From positions 53,374,278-53,438,277 of the forward strand of contig NC_091292.1 of assembly GCF_038502225.1 (NCBI RefSeq): DNA of 64,000 bases. Reading direction: 5' to 3'. Below, one piece after another: positions 11,292 through 21,140 of the stretch (positions within the stretch are counted from its first letter, which is position 1; every line of letters starts with the position of its first letter). The DNA is from Cherax quadricarinatus. Taxonomy: Eukaryota; Arthropoda; Malacostraca; Decapoda; Parastacidae. The position numbers and the translations under genes were made by a program. The notes beneath the pieces were generated by a model. That model worked only from the letters and a program-made list of their open reading frames with translations, did not search any database and was not told the DNA's origin.

Positions 11292-11483
11292 TGTGCATCG
11301 GTCTTTCGCAGCCTTGAACCCTGGCACAATTTTCTCCTCCTTGGCGATGAAGGTCCTGGCAGGTATCTTCTTCCAATACAGGGCTGTTTCACCCATATTT
11401 CACACCTGCTCAGGCGTGTATCCCTTCTCATCGATGATTTTTTTCAAAGCGCCATAGAATACAGCTGCTGAAACGTGATCTGA
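11292..11483 (-). pseudogene. Tigger family B transposase, front of DDE domain
   Basis: Minus-strand coding (TALYWKKIPARTFIAKEEK, PGFKAAKDRCTL) that reads directly into the segment starting at 7888 once the TTAA-flanked element is removed. The context before the first catalytic Asp is damaged (a stop precedes MGETALYW, where a DE pair is expected). Sequence further upstream on the minus strand is missing. Confidence 0.78.
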
Positions 11484-11485
11484 CA

Positions 11486-11736
11486 AACTTGATTCTCATC
11501 TTCAGGTTGTGCAAAGAGAACCATCTCCCATCACCCTACTAGGCAGACTGTTCCACTCATCAACTACCCCTATTACCAATGTTCATTTATACATTTTATT
11601 AGTGCTTTACATTTATTTGGCATTTTTTTCTGCATGTAAATCTATATTTATGCTAGGGAAGTGACCCCTGAAGTGACCTAGAGTCCTTATGGAGGGGGAT
11701 TCCCATTCCAAACAATAACCTCTCTTCCCTCTCTCT
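11486..11736. other. Junction of small LINE and Tigger scraps
   Basis: About 11535-11580 is the reverse complement of the CR1-like 3' coding end (GTTCCACTCATCAACTACC). About 11583-11735 is the end of a Tigger of the kind seen on the minus strand at 41700-42930: the tail codons read GGAAGTGACC and GAGGGGGATTCC. At 11630-11665 this scrap shows the uninterrupted site (CATGTAAATCTATATTTATG) that corresponds to the insertion point of the MITE at 41781-42864. Confidence 0.65.
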
Positions 11737-12733
11737 AGGCTTTCGATAGAGTTCCACACCAGAGGCTATTGAGGAAACTTAAGGCACACGGAATAGGAGA
11801 AATTTTTTCCTGGGTAGAGGCATGGCTGACAAATAGACAGCAAAGAGTTTGCATAAATGGGGAGAAATCAGAATGGGGGCACGTCACAAGTGGTGTTCCA
11901 CAGGGGTCAGTGTTGGGGCCATTGTTGTTCACAATTTACATAAACGACATAGATGAGGGAATAAATAACGACATAAGCAAATTTGCTGATGACACCAAAA
12001 TATGCCGTCCAATTCATTCTAATGAAGACACTAGAGCACTCCAGGATGATTTGAATAGACTGATGCAATGGTCGGAGAAGTGGCAGATGCAGTTTAATAT
12101 TGACAAATGCAAAGTTCTAAATGTTGGACAGGTAAATAACCATGCCACATATAAACTAAATAATGTAGATCTTAATACTACTGATTGCGAAAAGGATTTA
12201 GGAGTTCTGGTTAGCAGTAATCTAAAACCAAGACAACAGTGCATTAGTATTCGCAATAAAGCTAACAGAATTCTTGGCTTCATATCTAGAAGTATAAATA
12301 ATAGAAGTCCTCAGGTTGTTCTTCAACTCTATATATCCTTGGTTAGGCCTCATTTAGACTATGCTGCTCAGTTCTGGTCACCGTATTACAGAATGGATAT
12401 AAATGCTCTGGAAAACATACAGAGGAGGATGACAAAGATGATCTCATGTATCAGAAATCTTCCATATGAGGATAGACTGAGGGCCCTGAATCTGCACTCT
12501 CTTGAAAGGCGTAGAATTAGGGGGGATATGATCGAGGTGTATAAATGGAAAACAGGAATAAATAAAGGAGATGTAAATAGCGTGCTGAAAATTTCCAGCC
12601 AAGACAGGACTCACAGCAATGGTTTCAAGTTGGAAAAATTCAGATTCAGAAAGGATATAGGAAAGCACTGGTTTGTTAATACCAGTGCTTGGTAATAGAG
12701 TTGTGGATGAGTGGAACAAACTCCCGAGTACAG
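11737..12733 (+). CDS. CR1-like LINE reverse transcriptase, 5'-truncated, open for about 319 codons
   Basis: The frame is open from about 11739 (AFDRVPHQRLLRKL) without an ATG at the natural position, so this is a 5'-truncated LINE copy. RT motifs in order are SGVPQGSVLGPLLFTIYIND, the catalytic KFADDTKI (the YxDD box as FADD), and NIDKCKVLNVG. The C-terminal connection region follows (RPHLDYAAQFWSPYY, NGFKLEKFRFRKD). LINE RT copies its RNA at a nicked target. Near 12673 a 17-bp insertion breaks the last codons. The element is cut at about 12735 by the RTE-like LINE that follows; the complete 3' end is seen in the copy ending at 24374. Confidence 0.82.
12663..12690. repeat. Small perfect inverted repeat created inside the CR1-like copy
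   Basis: AAGCACTGGT (12663-12672) and ACCAGTGCTT (12681-12690) form a 10-bp stem with an 8-nt spacer. The paralogue near 24071 lacks the second arm and reads straight on. The second arm is therefore an insertion templated from the first. Confidence 0.85.
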
Positions 12734-12734
12734 T

Positions 12735-14551
12735 TATTTATTTATTTATTATCACACTGGCCGATTCCCACCAAGGCAGGGTGGCCCGAAAAAGAAAAAC
12801 TTTCACCATCATTCACTCCATCACTGTCTTGCCAGAAGGGTGCTTTACACTACAGTTTTTAAACTGCAACATTAACACCCCTCCTTCAGAGTGCAGGCAC
12901 TGTACTTCCCATCTCAAGGACTCAAGTCCGGCCTGCCGGTTTCCTTGAACCCCTTCATAAATGTTACTTTGCTCACACTCCAACAGCACGTCAAGTATTA
13001 AAAACCATTTGTCTCCATTCACTCCTATCAAACACGCTCACGCATGCCTGCTGGAAGTCCAAGCCCCTCGCACACAAAACCTCCTTTACCCCCTCTCTCC
13101 AACCTTTCCTAGGCCGACCCCTACCCCGCCTTCTTTCCACTACAGACTGATACACTCTTGAAGTCATTCTGTTTCGCTCCATTCTCTCTACATGTCCGAA
13201 CCACCTCAACAACCCTTCCTCAGCCCTCTGGACAACAGTTTTGGTAATCCCGCACCTCCTCCTAACTTCCAAACTACGAATTCTCTGCATTATATTCACA
13301 CCACACATTGCCCTCAGACATGACATCTCCACTGCCTCCAGCCTTCTCCTCGCTGCAACAATCATCACCCATGCCTCACACCCATATAAGAGCGTTGGTA
13401 AAACTATACTCTCATACATTCCCCTCTTTGCCTCCAAGGACAAAGTTCTTTGTCTCCACAGACTCCTAAGTGCACCACTCACTCTTTTCCCCTCATCAAT
13501 TCTATGATTCACCTCATCTTTCATAGACCCATCCGCTGACACGTCCACTCCCAAATATCTGAATACATTCACCTCCTCCATACTCTCTCCCTCCAATCTG
13601 ATATTCAATCTTTCATCACCTAATCTTTTTGTTATCCTCATAACCTTACTCTTTCCTGTATTCACCTTTAATTTTCTTCTTTTACACACCCTACCAAATT
13701 CATCCACCAATCTCTGCAACTTCTCTTCAGAATCTCCCAAGAGCACAGTGTCATCAGCAAAGAGCAGCTGTGACAACTCCCACTTTATGTGTGATTCTTT
13801 ATCTTTTAACTCCACGCCTCTTGCCAAGACCCTCGCATTTACTTCTCTTACAACCCCATCTATAAATATATTAAACAACCATGGTGACATCACACATCCT
13901 TGTCTAAGGCCTACTTTTACTGGGAAAAAATTTCCCTCTTTCCTACATACTCTAACTTGAGCCTCACTATCCTCGTAAAAACTCTTCACTGCTTTCAGTA
14001 ACCTACCTCCTACACCATACACTTGCAACATCTGCCACATTGCCCCCCTATCCACCCTGTCATACGCCTTTTCCAAATCCATAAATGCCACAAAGACCTC
14101 TTTAGCCTTATCTAAATACTGTTCACTTATATGTTTCACTGTAAACACCTGGTCCACACACCCCCTACCTTTCCTAAAGCCTCCTTGTTCATCTGCTATC
14201 CTATTCTCCGTCTTACTCTTAATTCTTTCAATAATAACTCTACCATACACTTTACCAGGTATACTCAGCAGACTTATCCCCCTATAATTTTTGCACTCTC
14301 TTTTATCCCCTTTGCCTTTATACAAAGGAACTATGCATGCTCTCTGCCAATCCCTAGGTACCTTACCCTCTTCCATACATTTATTAAATAATTGCACCAA
14401 CCACTCCAAAACTATATCCCCACCTGCTTTTAACATTTCTATCTTTATCCCATCAATCCCGGCTGCCTTACCCCCTTTCATTTTACCTACTGCCTCACGA
14501 ACTTCCCCCACACTCACAACTGGCTCTTCCTCACTCCTACAAGATGTTATT
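12735..14551 (-). mobile_element. RTE-like LINE copy R1, 3' half, truncated by an assembly gap
   Basis: The 3' end lies at about 12735 with an ATAAATAAATAA-type tail on the minus strand and the 3' UTR signature GGGCCACCCTGCCTTGG. It runs to the edge of the N gap at 14552. It inserted into the CR1-like copy just upstream. It is nearly identical to R2 on the other side of the gap but in the opposite orientation. Confidence 0.88.
12991..14551 (-). CDS. RTE-like LINE reverse transcriptase, open to the gap
   Basis: One uninterrupted frame from the gap (14551) to the stop at 12991, more than 500 codons. RT motifs in order are KGKGDKRECKNYRGISLLS, EQGGFRKGRGCVDQVF, FMDLEKAYDRVDR (catalytic Asp), VGLRQGCVMSPWLFNIFID and LLFADDTVLL (the YxDD box). 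A C-terminal region with RWFGHVERM and RGRGRPRKGW follows. The endonuclease half is missing in the gap. The order and motif wording fit the RTE superfamily; I am less sure of the exact clade. It acts in target-primed reverse transcription. The frame is intact wherever sequence exists, so this family was recently active. Confidence 0.85.
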
Positions 14552-14651
14552 NNNNNNNNNNNNNNNNNNNNNNNNNNNNNNNNNNNNNNNNNNNNNNNNN
14601 NNNNNNNNNNNNNNNNNNNNNNNNNNNNNNNNNNNNNNNNNNNNNNNNNNN
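14552..14651. other. Assembly gap (100 N)
   Basis: Exactly 100 N, the usual placeholder for a gap of unknown size. It falls between two near-identical LINE copies in inverted orientation, which would explain why assembly failed there. Confidence 0.98.
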
Positions 14652-14826
14652 CTCTTGTTCTTCTTTATTTCTTCTATTGTCCATGGGGAAGTGGAAAAGA
14701 ATCTTTCCTCCGTAAGCCATGTGTGTCGTATGAGGCGACTAAATTGCCGGGAGCAATGGGCTAGTAACCCCTTCTCCTGTAGACATTTACTAAAAAAGAG
14801 AAGAAGAAAAACTTTATAAAACTGGG

Positions 14827-16407
14827 ATGCTTAAATGTGCGTGGATGTAGTGCGGATGACAAAAAACAGATGATTGCTGATGTTATGAATGAAAAGAAGT
14901 TGGATGTCCTGGCCCTAAGCGAAACAAAGCTGAAGGGGGTAGGGGAGTTTCAGTGGGGGGAAATAAATGGGATTAAATCTGAGTATCTGAGAGAGTTAGA
15001 GCAAAGGAAGGGGTAGCAGTAATGTTGAATGATCAGTTATGGAAGGAGAAAAGAGAATATGAATGTGTAAATTCAAGAATTATGTGGATTAAAGTAAAGG
15101 TTGGATGCGAGAAGTGGGTCATAATAAGCGTGTATGCACCTGGGGAAGAGAGGAATGCAGAGGAGAGAGAGAGATTTTGGGAGATGTTAAGTGAATGTAT
15201 AGGAGCCTTTGAACCAAGTGAGAGAGTAATTGTGGTAGGGGACCTGAATGCTAAAGTAGGAGAAACTTTTAGAGAGGGTGTGGTAGGTAAGTTTGGGGTG
15301 CCAGGTGTAAATGATAATGGGAGCCCTTTGATTGAACTTTGTATAGAAAGGGGTTTAGTTATAGGTAATACATATTTTAAGAAAAAGAGGATAAATAAGT
15401 ATACAAGATATGATGTAGGGCGAAATGACAGTAGTTTGTTGGATTATGTATTGGTAGATAAAAGACTGTTGAGTAGACTTCAGGATGTACATGTTTATAG
15501 AGGGGCCACAGATATATCAGATCACTTTCTAGTTGTAGCTACACTGAGAGTAAAAGGTAGATGGGATACAAGGAGAATAGAAGTATCAGGGAAGAGAGAG
15601 GTGAAGGTTTATAAACTAAAAGAGGAGGCAGTTAAGGTAAGATATAAACAGCTATTGGAGGATAGATGGGCTAATGAGAGCATAGGCAATGGGGTCGAAG
15701 AGGTATGGGGTAGGTTTAAAAATGTAGTGTTAGAGTGTTCAGCAGAAGTTTGTGGTTACAGGAAAGTGGGTGCGGGAGGGAAGAGGAGCGATTGGTGGAA
15801 TGATGATGTAAAGAGAGTAGTAAGGGAGAAAAAGTTAGCATATGAGAAGTTTTTACAAAGTAGAAGTGATGCAAGGAGGGAAGAGTATATGGAGAAAAAG
15901 AGAGAGGTTAAGAGAGTGGTGAAGCAATGTAAAAAGAGAGCAAATGAGAGAGTGGGTGAGATGTTATCAACAAATTTTGTTGAAAATAAGAAAAAGTTTT
16001 GGAGTGAGATTAACAAGTTAAGAAAGCCTAGTGAACAAATGGATTTGTCAGTTAAAAATAGGAGAGGAGAGTTATTAAATGGAGAGTTAGAGGTATTGGG
16101 AAGATGGAGGGAATATTTTGAGGAATTGTTAAATGTTGATGAAGATAGGGAAGATGTGATTTCGTGTATAGGACAAGGAGGAATAACATCTTGTAGGAGT
16201 GAGGAAGAGCCAGTTGTGAGTGTGGGGGAAATTCGTGAGGCAGTAGGTAAAATGAAAGTGGGTAAGGCAGCCTGGATTGATGGGATAAAGATAGAAATGT
16301 TAAAAGCAGGTGGGGATACAGTTTTGGAGTGGTTGGTGCAATTATTTAATAAATGTATGGAAGAGGGTAAGGTACCTAGGGATTGGCAGAGAGCATGCAT
16401 AGTATAA
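14827..16407 (+). pseudogene. RTE-like LINE endonuclease and front of RT, one frameshift
   Basis: The first frame (from ATG 14827) encodes the start of an APE-type endonuclease (CLNVRGCSADDKKQ region, LDVLALSETKLKG with the catalytic Glu). A one-base deletion near 14983 (compare the copy at 58240) ends it. The second frame runs from about 15022 with VVGDLNAKVGE, NTYFKKKR and the endonuclease C-terminal motif DISDHFLVVATL with the catalytic SDH. A basic linker and the start of the RT (GKAAWIDGIKIEMLKAGGD) follow, ending at a stop at 16407. APE-type endonuclease nicks DNA to prime reverse transcription. Such sequences are often mis-annotated as craniofacial development protein 2. Confidence 0.85.
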
Positions 16408-16510
16408 AGGCCAAAAATTATAGGGGGATTTGTATAAAGAACAGCAAAGGGGCAACTAAAAGAGAGTGCATTAAAATTATGGGCCACCCCGCCTCGGGGG
16501 ATAAGTCTGC
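16401..16510 (+). other. Scrambled segment inside R2
   Basis: Expected order (from R1) is GCATGCATAGT, a TATAAAGGCAAAGGGG block, an AAAAGAGAGTGC block, an AAAATTATAGGGGGAT block, then AAGTCTGCTG. Here the AAAATTATAGGGGGAT block comes early, the middle blocks follow in a second, error-rich pass, and a piece resembling the element's own 3' UTR (GGGCCACCCCGCCTCGG) is inserted before AAGTCTGCTG. This looks like template switching during copying or repair. Confidence 0.7.
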
Positions 16511-16527
16511 TGAGTATACCTGGTAAA

Positions 16528-17787
16528 GTGTATGGTAGAGTTATTATTGAAAGAATTAAGAGTAAGACGGAGAATAGGATAGCAGATGAACAAGGAGGCT
16601 TTAGGAAAGGTAGGGGGTGTGTGGACCAGGTGTTTACAGTGAAACATATAAGTGAACAGTATTTAGATAAGGCTAAAGAGGTCTTTGTGGCATTTATGGA
16701 TATAGAAAAGGCGTATGACAGGGTGGATAGGGGGGCAATGTGGCAGATGTTGCAAGTGTATGGTGTAGGAGGTAGGTTACTGAAAGCAGTGAAGAGCTTT
16801 TACGAGGATAGTGAGGCTCAAGTTAGAGTATGTAGGAAAGAGGGAAATTTTTTCCCAGTAAAAGTAGGCCTTAGACAAGGATGTGTGATGTCACCATGGT
16901 TGTTTAATATATTTATAGATGGGGTTGTAAGAGAAGTAAATGCGAGGGTCTTGGCAAGAGGCGTGGAGTTAAAAGATAAAGAATCACACACAAAGTGGGA
17001 GTTGTCACAGCTGCTCTTTGCTGATGACACTGTGCTCTTGGGAGATTCTGAAGAGAAGTTGCAGAGATTGGTGGATGAATTTGGTAGGGTGTGCAAAAGA
17101 AGAAAATTAAAAGTGAATACAGGAAAGAGTAAGGTAATGAGGATAACAAAAAGATTAGGTGATGAAAGATTGAATATAAGATTGGAGGGAGAGAGTATGG
17201 AGGAGGTGAATGTATTCAGATATTTCGGAGTGGACGTGTCAGCGGATGGCTCTATGAAAGATGAGGTGAATCATAGAATTGATGAGGGGAAAAGAGTGAG
17301 TGGTGCACTTAGGAGTCTGTGGAGACAAAGAACTTTGTCCTTGGAGGCAAAGAGGGGAATGTATGAGAGTATAGTTTTACCAACGCTCTTATATGGGTGT
17401 GAAGCATGGGTGATGAATGTTGCAGCGAGGAGAAGGCTGGAGGCAGTGGAGATGTCATGTCTGAGGGCAATGTGTGGTGTGAATATAATGCAGAGAATTC
17501 GTAGTTTGGAAGTTAGGAGGAGGTGCGGGATTACCAAAACTGTTGTCCAGAGGGCTGAGGAAGGGTTGTTGAGGTGGTTCGGACATGTAGAGAGAATGGA
17601 GCGAAACAGAATGACTTCAAGAGTGTATCAGTCTGTAGTGGAAGGAAGGCGGGGTAGGGGTCGGCCTAGGAAAGGTTGGAGAGAGGGGGTAAAGGAGGTT
17701 TTTTGTGCGAGGGGCTTGGACTTCCAGCAGGCATGCGTGAGCGTGTTTGATAGGAGTGAATGGAGACAAATGGTTTTTAATACTTGA
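16528..17787 (+). pseudogene. RTE-like LINE reverse transcriptase, C-terminal two thirds
   Basis: Open from 16528 to the stop at 17787 (419 codons). It carries the RT palm with FMDIEKAYDRVDR, GLRQGCVMSPWLFN and the catalytic LLFADDTVLL at about 17011-17040, then the C-terminal RWFGHVERM and GRGRPRKGW. It differs from R1 at only a handful of residues over this stretch. Its separation from the upstream half by the scrambled segment makes the copy non-functional. Confidence 0.85.
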
Positions 17788-18089
17788 CGTGCTGTTGGAG
17801 TGTGAGCAAAGTAACATTTATGAAGGGGTTTAGGGAAACTGGCAGGCCGGACTTGAGTCCTGGAGATGGGAAGTACAGTGCCTGCACTCTGAAGGAGGGG
17901 TGTTAATGTTGCAGTTTAAAAACTGTAGTGTAAAGCACCCTTCTGGCAAGACAGTGATGGAGTGAATGATGGTGAAAGTTTTTCTTTTTCGGGCCACCCT
18001 GCCTTGGTGGGAATCGGCCAGTGTGATAATAAAAAAATAAATAATGTTCCATAATCATTTCTCTGTACTTAGGACATAGGTTATAGGAC

Positions 18090-18515
18090 ATTCTGGCAGG
18101 ATGACACTACCAGTGGCATCAAAAATGAAAGGATGTTGAACAAACGTTGCACATGGGTTATTGTCAAAGTTTTTGATATTTCCTTGACCACTTGTGGCCA
18201 CATCCATCTCAAAGCCACTAAACTCTGGGTCAATATCACTTTCCTCATAAAAGGAGAGTGTTATTACAACATGGCATCAGTGAAACCCTGTTGCATGCCA
18301 CACTATTTGCTCTAGCTGGTGCTCAATTGAACTGGTGCTCCCACAAGGTACTAAGTGGTCCCTGATTTTTTTTAATACTGCACACACTGAGTGTTAAGAC
18401 CCATTCTGTACTGACCAGGCATCTCAGGCCAATCGTGCCAAATTTGGAGGCAGGAAAAATAAAATGCTGATCTACGTTTGGAGCTCTAGCGGAAATAACG
18501 CAGATCTACGTTTGG
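18090..18515 (-). pseudogene. piggyBac 5' end and N-terminal acidic region, remnant of a distinct family
   Basis: The minus strand encodes ESDIDPEFSGFEMDVATSG, an acidic N-terminal segment of piggyBac type, followed by sequence that I do not recognise. On the 5' side lie a block comparable to the leader of other copies (AAAAATCAGGGACCACTTAG) and GATCTACG palindrome halves (CGCAGATCTACG at about 18498), as in the CGTAGATCTACG families. No intact TTAA or transposase core is present. The assignment is by layout and short motifs, so it is moderate. Confidence 0.5.
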
Positions 18516-18955
18516 ACAGATGGAAAGATGGCTCCTGAGAAAGCCAGAATTGTAGATAGTTTTAGCAGAGGACCAGATTATAAAATGATTATGATATTTA
18601 GCATGAGAGAAAAGTGTTGTTATTGTACACAAAACAAACAATTCTTTCATATTCTTAAAGTCTATCAGATAGATCACAGATGTAGAAGGTACAAAAAAAA
18701 TGAAACAGGAACAATTTTCTTGACACAGAAAGCAAGGTAAGATAGGCAGTGATGTCTCATTTATATAATAATTCCATGTGTGTATATATACACTCACTGT
18801 ATGTGATCAGTATGGTATGTAAAATGTATTTAAGAGTCTTATGGTATGTAAAATTAAGTACTGACAATATGACTGAGCTTGGTTGAGGCACTATTCCCAA
18901 GCAGTGCATTTATTGAATAGAGCAAGGGACTCCTGCATCCCAGTGTAATACTTAC
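18516..18955. other. Intronic sequence without a recognised feature
   Basis: A 70-codon plus-strand frame at 18528-18740 (REKCCYCTQNKQ, YQIDHRCRRYKKNETG) has no family I recognise. A TATATATACACTCACTGTAT stretch resembles piggyBac 3' UTR sequence elsewhere. It abuts the donor site of the exon at 18956. Confidence 0.4.
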
Positions 18956-19047
18956 AGCAGGTACATTTCAGACTCTTCTTTATTAGGTCCTCTTCTTGAT
19001 GGATAAATCCAGTCTGGATGCTTTTCTTGATACTTAGCAGCTTCAAA
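18956..19047 (-). CDS. Candidate exon 3 of an HMG-box (UBF/UBTF-like) gene
   Basis: A 92-nt exon on the minus strand. The acceptor is at 19048-19050 (TTTTCTTTGCAG, strong polypyrimidine tract) and the donor is GTAAGT just after 18956. In phase 0 it encodes FEAAKYQEKHPDWIYPSRR and then GPNKEESEMYL, leaving two bases of a codon (phase 2). KYQEKHPDW fits the last helix and tail of an HMG box (compare the known pattern of HMG helix III ending near HPD/HPE in UBF). It sits in one of the few transposon-free islands. It is in phase with the candidate exon at 31311-31454. The next downstream exon was not found in the window. Confidence 0.68.
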
Positions 19048-19442
19048 CTGCAAAGAAAATAATTAATAAATGTGTGTTTACCAAATATCTCATATTATTT
19101 TTAACACACCTGCCATTGCCCACTGAGGTTGGGTGACCTGAAAAAACAACACCTGCATCATCACTTACTTCATCACTGTCTTGCCAGAGGCACACAAATA
19201 CAACAGCTCAGATGCTCATCCAAACTACAAATATCCCAACCCTTCCTTCAAAGTGCAGACTACACTTCCCACCTCCAGGACTCAAGTCTGGCTAACTGGT
19301 TTCCATTAATCCCTCTATGAACATTACCTTGTTAATACTCAAACAGCACGTCATCATAAAAACCATTTATCTCCACTCACTTCTATCTAACAAGCTCACA
19401 CACACATCTGGATATCCAAGCCCCTCACATACAAAACCTCCT

Positions 19443-19616
19443 TTAACCCTTAAACTGTCCAAACATAGATCTACGTTTTTTCATCATTTGAAAGTATGTA
19501 AAAAAAGTAATCTTCTTTTCTTTTTTTATATTTGAAAAACTGTAAAAAATACATAGATCTAGTTTTGGAGCACTACGCATGTGAACGTAGATCTGCTTGG
19601 ACAGTTTAAGGGTTAA
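19443..19616. mobile_element. Short piggyBac-type MITE P4 (166 bp) with TTAA duplication
   Basis: TTAA at 19443-19446 and 19613-19616. Terminal inverted repeats are CCCTTAAACTGTCCAA and TTGGACAGTTTAAGGG (with one small difference). The interior carries TAGATCTACG motifs at both sides. It is inserted in the decayed RTE copy at a site that reads CTTTACCCC in younger copies. Confidence 0.88.
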
Positions 19617-20204
19617 CCCCCCAACATTTCCTATGGTGACTCCTACCCTGCCTTCCCTCCACTATAGATTTATACACCCTACAAGTCATTCTATTTTGCT
19701 CCATCTTCTCTAAATGTCCAAACCACATCAAGAACCCCTCATCAGCCCCCTGGATAACTTTGCACCTCCTCCTAATCTCCGAGCTATGCATTTTCAGCAT
19801 AATATTTACACCACACATTGCCCTCAGACATGACATCTTTACTGCCTCCATCCTCCTCCTCCTTGCTGCAACATTTGCAACCAATGCTTCACACCCATAT
19901 AAGAATACAGTGGAACCCTGAGTTTCGAATGCAGTGACTATCGAATGCTTCGAGTTTCAACCACTTTTCTCGAACCAATTTTGTCCTGAGTATCGAACTT
20001 GCCCAGTGTTTCAAACCGCGTTCCAGACATGTCCGCCTGCCCGCACCTGCCCGAGCCTGCTCGCGTCCCCGCACAGGCGTCGTGAGCCAGTCTGGCTTTG
20101 TTTATGACTGAGTGAACACTAACCTGTGCACTCATTCAAACATTTCACTATTAATTCATTGTGTTTGGTGCTTGTTTATTAAGTGCAACTGTGAAATAAG
20201 CTAC

Positions 20205-20998
20205 CATGGTGGTGATGGTGGATGGTGATGGTGGATGGTGGTGGTGGATGGTGGTGGTGGATGGTATTGGTGGATGGTATTGGTGGATGGTATTGGTGGA
20301 TCGTGGTGATGGTGGATGGTGGTGATGGTAGATGGCGGTAATGGTGGATGGTGGTAATGGTGGATAGTGGTGATGGTGATGGTGGTGGTAGTGGTGGATG
20401 GTGGTGGTGGATGGTGGTGGTGGATGGTATTGGTGGATGGTATTGGTGGATGGTATTGGTGGATCGTGGTGATGGTGGATGGTGGTGATGGTGGATGGTG
20501 GTGATGGTAGATGGTGGTAATGGTGGATGGTGGTAATGGTGGATAGTGGTGATGATGGTGGTGGATGGTGGTGGTGGATGGTGGTGGTGGATGGTGGTGG
20601 TGGATGGTGGTGGATGGTGGTGGTGGATGGTGGTGGTGGATGGTGGTGGATGGTGGTGGATGGTGGTGGATGATGGTGGATGGTGGTAGTGGTGGATGAT
20701 GGTGGATGATGGTGGATGATGGTGGATGGTGGTGGTGGTGGTGGTGGTGGTGGTGGTGGTGGTGATGGTGGTGGATGGTGGTGGTGGTGGATGGTGGTGG
20801 TGGTGGATGGTGGTGGTGGATGGTGATGGTGGTGGTGGTGGTGGATGGTGATGGTGATGGTGGTGGTGGTGGATGGTGGGGTGGTGGATGGTGGTGGTGG
20901 TGGATTGGTGGATGGTATTGGTGGATGGTACTGGTGGATGGTGGTGATGGTGGATGGTGGTGATGGTGGATGGTGGTGATGGTGGATGGTGGATGGTG
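20205..20998 (+). repeat. GGTGGATGGTGGTGAT-type minisatellite replacing a Tigger coding core
   Basis: About 790 bp of TGG/GAT trinucleotide-based units such as GGTGGATGG, with higher-order repetition (blocks with TATTGGTGGATGG recur at about 20263-20310, 20428-20470 and 20905-20940). It begins directly at the transposase start codon context and ends at the codons for a Tigger C-terminal helix. Confidence 0.95.
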
Positions 20999-21140
20999 CC
21001 TTCTTCAGAGATTAAGAAGATTTGTGCAAAGTGGAATAGGGTGCAGGCATTTGCTGAAAAATATCACCTTGAGCAAGTTGAAACAAGCCATCTCTGCAAC
21101 AAGTTCAGTGACAGAACCATGCCCCATTTTTTGGGAAATC
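20999..21140 (+). pseudogene. Tigger family C transposase, C-terminal helix fragment
   Basis: Encodes VPSSEIKKICAKWNRVQAF and HLCNKFSDRTMPHFLGNL. This is the conserved tail region between the acidic stretch and the HF(R/G) helix of Tigger transposases (compare PTSKIKEMC in the 36709 copy). It is interrupted at TTAA 21141 by the MITE. Confidence 0.8.

Larger units (their letters stand above)
6553..11485 (-). mobile_element. Tigger family B copy, 5'-truncated, carrying a nested piggyBac MITE and Tigger
   Basis: The 3' terminus (CAGGTCTCCCTCAACATTTG) begins at 6553 after TA at 6551-6552. Coding remnants run on the minus strand at 6931-7888 and resume at 11292-11483, on the other side of the element at 7889-11291. 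The 5' end is missing beyond about 11485. The protein is clearly a different Tigger lineage from the 36440 copy (LLILDNAPGHP, MPPNTTSLIQLLDQGVI). The stretch 6600-6930 is non-coding 3' sequence with an ATG/ATGAC-rich region. Confidence 0.85.
14652..18043 (+). mobile_element. RTE-like LINE copy R2, near complete from the 5' leader to the 3' tail
   Basis: It begins at the gap inside the 5' leader (CTTGTTCTTCTTTATTTC, CATGTGTGTCGTATGAGGCG) and ends with the signature CCACCCTGCCTTGGTGGG and an AATAAAAAAATAAATAA tail at about 18043. It encodes an endonuclease and a reverse transcriptase broken by a frameshift near 14983 and a scrambled segment at 16401-16510. The 3' half is nearly identical to R1. 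Confidence 0.88.

Noticed and set aside
15022..15600. Host gene 'craniofacial development protein 2'
   Set aside because: The same domain occurs at 57486-58381 attached to an RT; it is the APE-type endonuclease of an RTE-like LINE.
12735..18043. The inverted LINE pair as a pure assembly palindrome
   Set aside because: The outer flanks differ, the copies differ by several substitutions, and only R2 has the scrambled segment, so they are separate copies, though the gap remains unresolved.
20775..20980. Gly/Val/Trp-rich open frame in the TGG array
   Set aside because: A pure minisatellite translation without a conserved domain.
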